From: Sipunculus nudus
Lineage: Eukaryota; Annelida; Sipuncula; Golfingiida; Sipunculidae
Direction of reading: 5' to 3'
Assembly (NCBI GenBank): GCA_026874595.1
Contig: CM049317.1
Span: 47,208,401 to 47,272,400 of the forward strand
DNA length: 64,000 nt
Part shown: piece after piece, positions 58,804 through 64,000 of the stretch
Position numbering within the stretch: the stretch's first letter is position 1
How the letters are laid out: every line of letters starts with the position of its first letter
The notes under the pieces: model-generated
The model's database searches: none
What the model saw: the letters and a program-made list of their open reading frames with translations, nothing else
What the model was told of the DNA's origin: nothing
Made by a program: the position numbers and the translations under genes

Positions 58804-59678
58804 ACATCTTATGAATACGTCTGTTTGAAAAAAAAGTCTTTCAGTATGTGTAAACACAGGCAAAGATTGTGTCTTTATCTATAAATAGCTTAATCTATTT
58901 AAAGCTTTGGCAAACTGTCAACTGTATAAGATAAGGCAACAGGTCAAGAGTTCACCCTGTGCAGCCAGGTACAGGTCAAGAGTTTACTCATTGCAGTAGC
59001 TGCAGCTAGCAATTTGTTCCGGTTCATTCGGAGAAACTGCCTTTCGCATCCGAGCTTTGTCAGCCCAATGCACCTGACTCAAGAGAAGTTTGATGGATTG
59101 GCCTGACATTTTGACTTGTCCATGCATCTTTGATGACTTTCTCGTACACAAAACTGGTGTCGCTACCTACAGTGACTTTTGCACAGTGTATGTACCTGCT
59201 GATTTCTCTGGATTGATTTTATATCAGCCTGAAATTGGACATATGTATACATCTCGGATAGCTTCGTTGTATGCAAGACTCGTGACGCAAGATAACTTTT
59301 TAACGCATCTGTGCACATAGCCGAAGAGTGGTTTGCAGTATCTGCCTGAAATTTTTGCATGCCCATACATCTTTGATGGCTTTCTCTTACACAAGACTGG
59401 TAGTGCAACCTACAAACATTTTTAATTTGATAAAGAATATGTGTATGCCTCCGGGACATCGAACGCTAATTATTGATTATTAGTACATCGAACGGTATCT
59501 CTCAGTATGAGGGGCATCGGATTTCAACTTTTAACAACAGACCCAACGAACAGTCTCAGTTCAAATTGTTTAGACCAGACCACGGTCACTTTAATATCAC
59601 GTTGTTTGACTATGTTTGTGTAAATCTCCAAATACGATTTTCTTGGTCTGTTTTTCCTCAAAAATATTTTATTCATAT

Positions 59679-60491
59679 TATTACGGAACCTAATATAAAC
59701 AGATCACGTATGCGTGATGAACAAAAATTTTGTAATGGAGATAAAAAAAATCAGATTCTGTAACACTAGGCTGCGTGAAATGTCTAGGGGAATGAATAAA
59801 GATAGTCAGTGGTTTTTTGTTAACAAATAACTATAACTTATTCTTAAAACAACCCTAACATTACAATACACTAAATCAATACAATTATACAGTAAAACAG
59901 CGGTATAACAACAAGTCAATACAATCACATAGTAAAACAATGCGCACAGTACCTGGGTACCAACACCGTCACCACGATAAGTCCTTTAAATGTAAACTCT
60001 CGGAGAATGACAGTGGGGTGTAAAGCTCTTGCAACATCCAGAAAGTAAACTGAAGTCCAAATGCATAAAATCCAGGAGAAAGTCTTCGAAAATCTATAAT
60101 TGCCGCATACGTCGGATAAAGTCCCAGAAACTGACACACGCTTCTGCGTCCGCTGGAAAACTTCTCTGCTCTCTGCATCTGGTTCTAAAACACAGCCCCT
60201 TTATATACTCTTCACCACCAAGCCGAGATTTTTCCACTTCTCGAACAGTCTTAAGGATCCTTCACAACACAGTAAACACGCATTTCAGGAATTCTCTAGA
60301 AAACATCGCTGTGTGTATCTCTTCATACCATGGTCATCACGTGACCTCGGCCAGGCGTGAAAACCCCCAGCCAGCATGACAACGAGAGTTCAACCAGTAC
60401 GGATTAAACATAGAATGTAATACGCGGCCAGACACGAGTGCCACAACAGGAGTTACGCCCGTGTCACATAATACAAAGAGCACCTGTAACA
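59679..60491 (-). mobile_element. Solo LTR, 813 bp, minus orientation
   Basis: The reverse complement matches 49492-50303 end to end. On the plus strand it starts (TATTACGGAACC, one change from TGTTACGGAACC) and ends CTGTAACA. It has the same TTTTTTGTTAACAAATAA.. and AATACAATTATACAGTAAAAC blocks. No primer site or internal coding region lies on either side. Four short open frames inside it are not genes. Confidence 0.82.
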
Positions 60492-62880
60492 ACATTTCCG
60501 CAACAAAAACGTTTGTTTATTATTGTGACATTTACATGCAAAATCAGAATACAATAACAATTAGAAAATTGGGACCCAGCAACAACAACACGATTTACGT
60601 CCGTGTCACACAATAAAAGGAGCACCTATAAAAATATCTGAAATTTTATTAACACCAAATGACTACTGCTGCAAAATCAGGACAAACAAGTGTGTTTTAT
60701 ACCACGTTAAATATATTATTATTGTTTAAACGGTTACAGTTCTGAAATACCGCTGCCCATACAAGCACATTCTTCCACTATAAAATTTGTGTATTTGAAT
60801 ATAAACCTCCCGATACCTTTATCCAATTTGTTATTATATTTTTTAAAATCTGTCATTAAGACGTAGTGGTTGCTACTCTAGACATAAACAATGATCGTGT
60901 GGCTGCACCATACCAACCCCAATGACATTTTGAATCCTCGTAATCAAGACTTTTCAGTAATGAAATGTGTACTTTGGCAGTGTGAACACCTTGATAATAT
61001 ACCCTGACAACGGGCTTTGTGGTAAATAACAGTAGCAGGTGATTTATAATACCATGAGAACATACCAACAGAGTGCGTTAATAATGCCGTCACAAGCCAC
61101 CCTGGCATCCATGAATACCTCGCTCTTAAAGGTTGGCATTAGTGACACCTTGACAAGCACCACCCGGGGCGCCGGAAGTCGGATGTCAGGTCGGATATCA
61201 TTAAGGAGCTCTTACCCGGAAGTGATGATGAACATCAGTAAGAGAAAATACCTTAGCGCCCTGACTGAAAGATCGGTATGCATCATAGGTAATTGAACTT
61301 CCCAGTAACACTTGTTTTAATCCCCAGGGCCACATTTTATCGATATATAACTGAAGTTGTGAGTTCGGGCTTAGAAGGCCTTCAGTGGTTTTCAAGAGTA
61401 CCCATTTGAACTGCAAATCGCAGTGGCTGGAATCCAAGGGACATAATCAGGAGCAATTTTATGCATATTCTTTCACACTATCAGTTTACTTTGCTGTACA
61501 CAGAAGTTTCCCAGCAAAACCAGCCCAGCACACGGTCTCATGCCGTACCTCCCTCTGAGCTGTATATCAGCTGTTGTGGTTTAGCAAACACAGACCACGT
61601 GTGTCTATTTACAGTTACAAGGCTGCGTGACCGGAGGTCCGATTTTGCGCATGCGCGATAGATTCCAAACAAAGAGTAGTCTAAACCAGTCCATACATAG
61701 ACCTTGAAACTTCATTTCCTGTGATATATCTCTGCTGGATAGACATTACGGTCCAGCGACCGAACGTTAATTCATTGTAGAACTTGTCGCAACAGATTTG
61801 TACGAAAGGTCTCAGCGGGAATGACACGGATAACACAAGTCGTGAATCGTGTCGCAGGCCTTAGTCACCACAGCATGCGATAATTTAGCCAGCGGGAACA
61901 TATATTACCCAAGTCAGTCAAGGAATCTCCTGACTGACAGGTGTTGTCCCCCGGGCGATCCACGCAGTCCAACCAGCTGTGTTTATGTCAAAGCCTGTGA
62001 TCGCAACCGAACAACTTTTTTTAACACTCATGTACAGGAGTAAGCTAACGCTTACAGGGCAATATTTTGACAGGTAATTTATTTTAAAAAGCGACGCCAT
62101 TTGTCCTGTTAATTCAGCATGCTTTATAGATGATAAGGCCCCTTTAATCATTTGCATCCAGTTTAATAAGACTACAGTGGTTTTAATGAGCACAAGAAAA
62201 CCTTTTTACTTTTTAACGGGAATAATATGCCATATTTATGTAAGGCCGACCATGAATAAGCATATTTGATAGATTTCGTTTCCTGTTAACTGGCGTAGGC
62301 CTATAATGGCCTTTTTTAAAGCATTAAAACAGAAAAGCCCTCGTACCTCCCCCACCCTCATGGCAAACGCTAACAAATGCGTGTAAAGGAATAAAGTTAT
62401 AGATAAATAAAGAGCGTGGAAAACCGGTAACGGATTTTTTGGTAGACTGGAGCTAATTATCCCCCCAAAAATATGATTCAGTCATATATGAAAACAATTT
62501 TAAATAAAAAGGCTTCATAAGATGAGATAAAATAGTTTATTTGTTATATATACATAATAAACAATATTAAATTCAAAAGTATTTGTCTTGACTAGCTTGT
62601 TGTAAAAGAGTACATCGAAAGAAGAAATAAATAAATACATAAAATCGTAACGAAAAGATAATTGTCTACAGATTAGATATCCGCAAAGGACTGGATTAGT
62701 TCACGGATGGCTGATACGTATAATACTTGTTTAAGTTATTTAATAATGTGGAAACGACCGGTAACGAACTCCAGATTTCGTTAATTGAAATAGATGGTGT
62801 GCTGAGTGATTAAAATCTTGAAAATAACATTCATTTTCTTAAGCAGCTTTCATGGTAAATTGTTGTAAAAGATGGTAAAG
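60492..62880. other. Non-genic stretch, GC-richer in the middle
   Basis: A CCGTGTCACA.AATA.AA.GAGCACCT block at the LTR edge (60465-60487) recurs at 60603-60630, so sequence related to the LTR end is duplicated 138 bases downstream. 61140-61230 is locally CpG-rich with two CCGGAAGT motifs. The open frame 61039-61296 has no homology I recognise. No gene is supported. Confidence 0.5.
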
Positions 62881-62884
62881 CGGT

Positions 62885-63880
62885 TAAAGAAGTCACTATT
62901 ATCCTCCAAGTCGTTTTAACAACCCTATTAAGTTCTGTTCATCGAAATTGAAGCGTCCTCCCCATACAGTGACAAAGAGCGTCAAGACACATTCTATAAC
63001 TCCTCTGTAAAATTTCAGCAGCACCGGTAAAGCCTTGTCCAAACTTTTTTACAGGTCGTTAGTAAAACCGCTGTAAGGCCTTCCTACAAGCATTTACAGT
63101 TTTCCCACTTTTTGAGGACATATGGATACCTAGAAATTTAAAATAATAATTTCTAGCGCAGAACCGTTAATTTCTATAGGCAAGATTTTTCATTCTTTAC
63201 GCCGAAAGTCTTTAATCATCTCCTTGGTTTTCCTAACATCCAACAATAATTTATTGCTTTGCACACCACCCCTCAGTTTGATGTCAAGTTTCATGACGTC
63301 ATTTTCTTTCGTTACCTCGCCGGATAAGCTCGGTAACGCTTTTTGCATCTGCAAATTTCACAATAAGACAATCATAAGAATTCTTGCACGGTCATATGTA
63401 AATATATAATGTAGATGATAACACACAGCCCTGGTGTGCCCCATTGGTTAGAATCAGCTCTTAAAAAATATTATCACCGATCTTCAATACTTATTGATGG
63501 TTCGATAAAAAAAGTCTTTTATCCAATTGATCATGTTGTATTTAGACCAAGTTCCGTCAGTTTGAGAATACGTTTCTTGAGGAGCATTTTAATAGATGCA
63601 GAAATAAAATCTATCAATAAACTTCTAGCATTAGTAGGTTCTCGCGTATTGAAATGTTTGAAAATATATTGGAGTGTTATCGAATTGGCTGTCATCCGTG
63701 GATCGATTGCTGCAATAAGCGAACTGGAAAGTATCCGGAATGCGACGTTTAAGATAATTTAAGACTTGTCTCTGAAAGGCGAAGCGACTGGATAGTATTC
63801 ATTCAAGCAGGATACGGGAGATTTCCTGGTGACCGGAATGATAACAAATCGTTATCCTTGGAGACTTGGAGCACACCATA
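62885..63880 (-). pseudogene. Decayed non-LTR retrotransposon reverse transcriptase
   Basis: Minus-strand pieces in order, with frameshifts and stops between: IIPVTRKS..CLNEYYPVA, IPDTFQFAYCSNRSTDD, HQGCVLS (the box before the YxDD region), VKFADA, WCAKQ then NKLLLDVRKTKEMIKDF, FKFLGIHMS and KFYRGVIECVLTLFVTVWGG. This is the usual order in LINE reverse transcriptases (CR1/Rex-like type, inferred). The catalytic FADD is altered to FADA, so the copy is dead. It probably continues past the window's right edge. Confidence 0.82.
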
Positions 63881-64000
63881 GCACACCTCGCGCCTTTAAT
63901 TCGACAGTTTCTGAATTTCAGCGTATCAAGACAAGTATAAAACAGCAAAGTATGAGGGGAAACGGGCCATCAATAGTCCGGGAGCACGGACCCGGCAAAA

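Larger units (their letters stand above)
56557..59430 (+). mobile_element. Element C copy 4, with nested insertions
   Basis: Left end TTTTTTAGCGAACCTGTGAGC, then ATGCAATGGCGCAGCGTCG. GGTGGCGCCACC at 56962, and TGTGGCGCCACC at about 57111. Interrupted by element B on the minus strand (57596-57960), a tRNA-Ser-like dimer (57977-58066) and element A (58265-58803). The right end is lost: after ACAAGACTGGTAGTGCAACCTAC the sequence diverges. Confidence 0.75.

Noticed and set aside
61140-61300. CpG-island promoter with first exon
   Set aside because: Locally GC-rich with two CCGGAAGT motifs, but no convincing coding exon, homology or splice partner.
63415-63762. 115-codon plus-strand open frame
   Set aside because: It is antisense to the reverse transcriptase remnant, whose conserved pieces read on the minus strand.

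Overview
The window is eukaryotic, AT-rich and repeat-dense. It has one intact split protein-coding gene; almost everything else is mobile or tandem repeats. Introns with GT..AG borders, (AT)n tracts, LTR, non-LTR and SINE-like debris and a metazoan phosducin-like gene point to an invertebrate animal. The style of the dispersed repeats, with tandem cores, hairpin ends and imperfect copies of the same families throughout, suggests a bivalve or other lophotrochozoan. That assignment is an inference.

Left third (1-21224): a large inverted repeat. Arm A (1-5815, cut by the window edge) is the reverse complement of arm B (15293-21224), at roughly 90-95% identity where compared by eye. Each arm carries the same exon-like segment with a GT donor, the same hairpin element and the same (AT)n blocks. 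The spacer holds a non-genic stretch, two adjoining tandem arrays (about 280 bp and 336 bp units, 7500-9925) and a degraded Ty3/Gypsy element on the minus strand (about 10550-15280). The element has recognisable Gag, protease, RT/RNase H and integrase parts in shifted frames, and a primer-binding site for a serine-type tRNA.

Middle (21225-27900): no gene seen. It holds a 44-bp minisatellite, poly(C) tracts, a 178-bp duplication and two tRNA-derived SINE-like heads.

Gene (27909-39749, plus strand): phosducin-like protein PDCL in seven coding exons, 285 codons, all frames and splice sites consistent. Intron 2 is mostly a 3.9-kb satellite of about 48 units of 82 bp. Each unit contains a copy of the end of exon 2 together with its 5' splice site. 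This is the most unusual structure in the window. Other introns carry dispersed repeats.

Right third (41000-64000): nested mobile elements. One family (called element C here: starts near AGCGAACCTGTG, ends in a hairpin AGGCCTgtAGGCCT) occurs at 36536-38235, 41441-45915, 47378-50495 and 56557-59430. It is interrupted by two other families (A and B) and by a solo LTR. A second solo LTR of the same family lies in opposite orientation at 59679-60491. A decayed non-LTR reverse transcriptase runs off the right edge on the minus strand. No tRNA or rRNA gene, CRISPR array or prokaryotic operon was seen.
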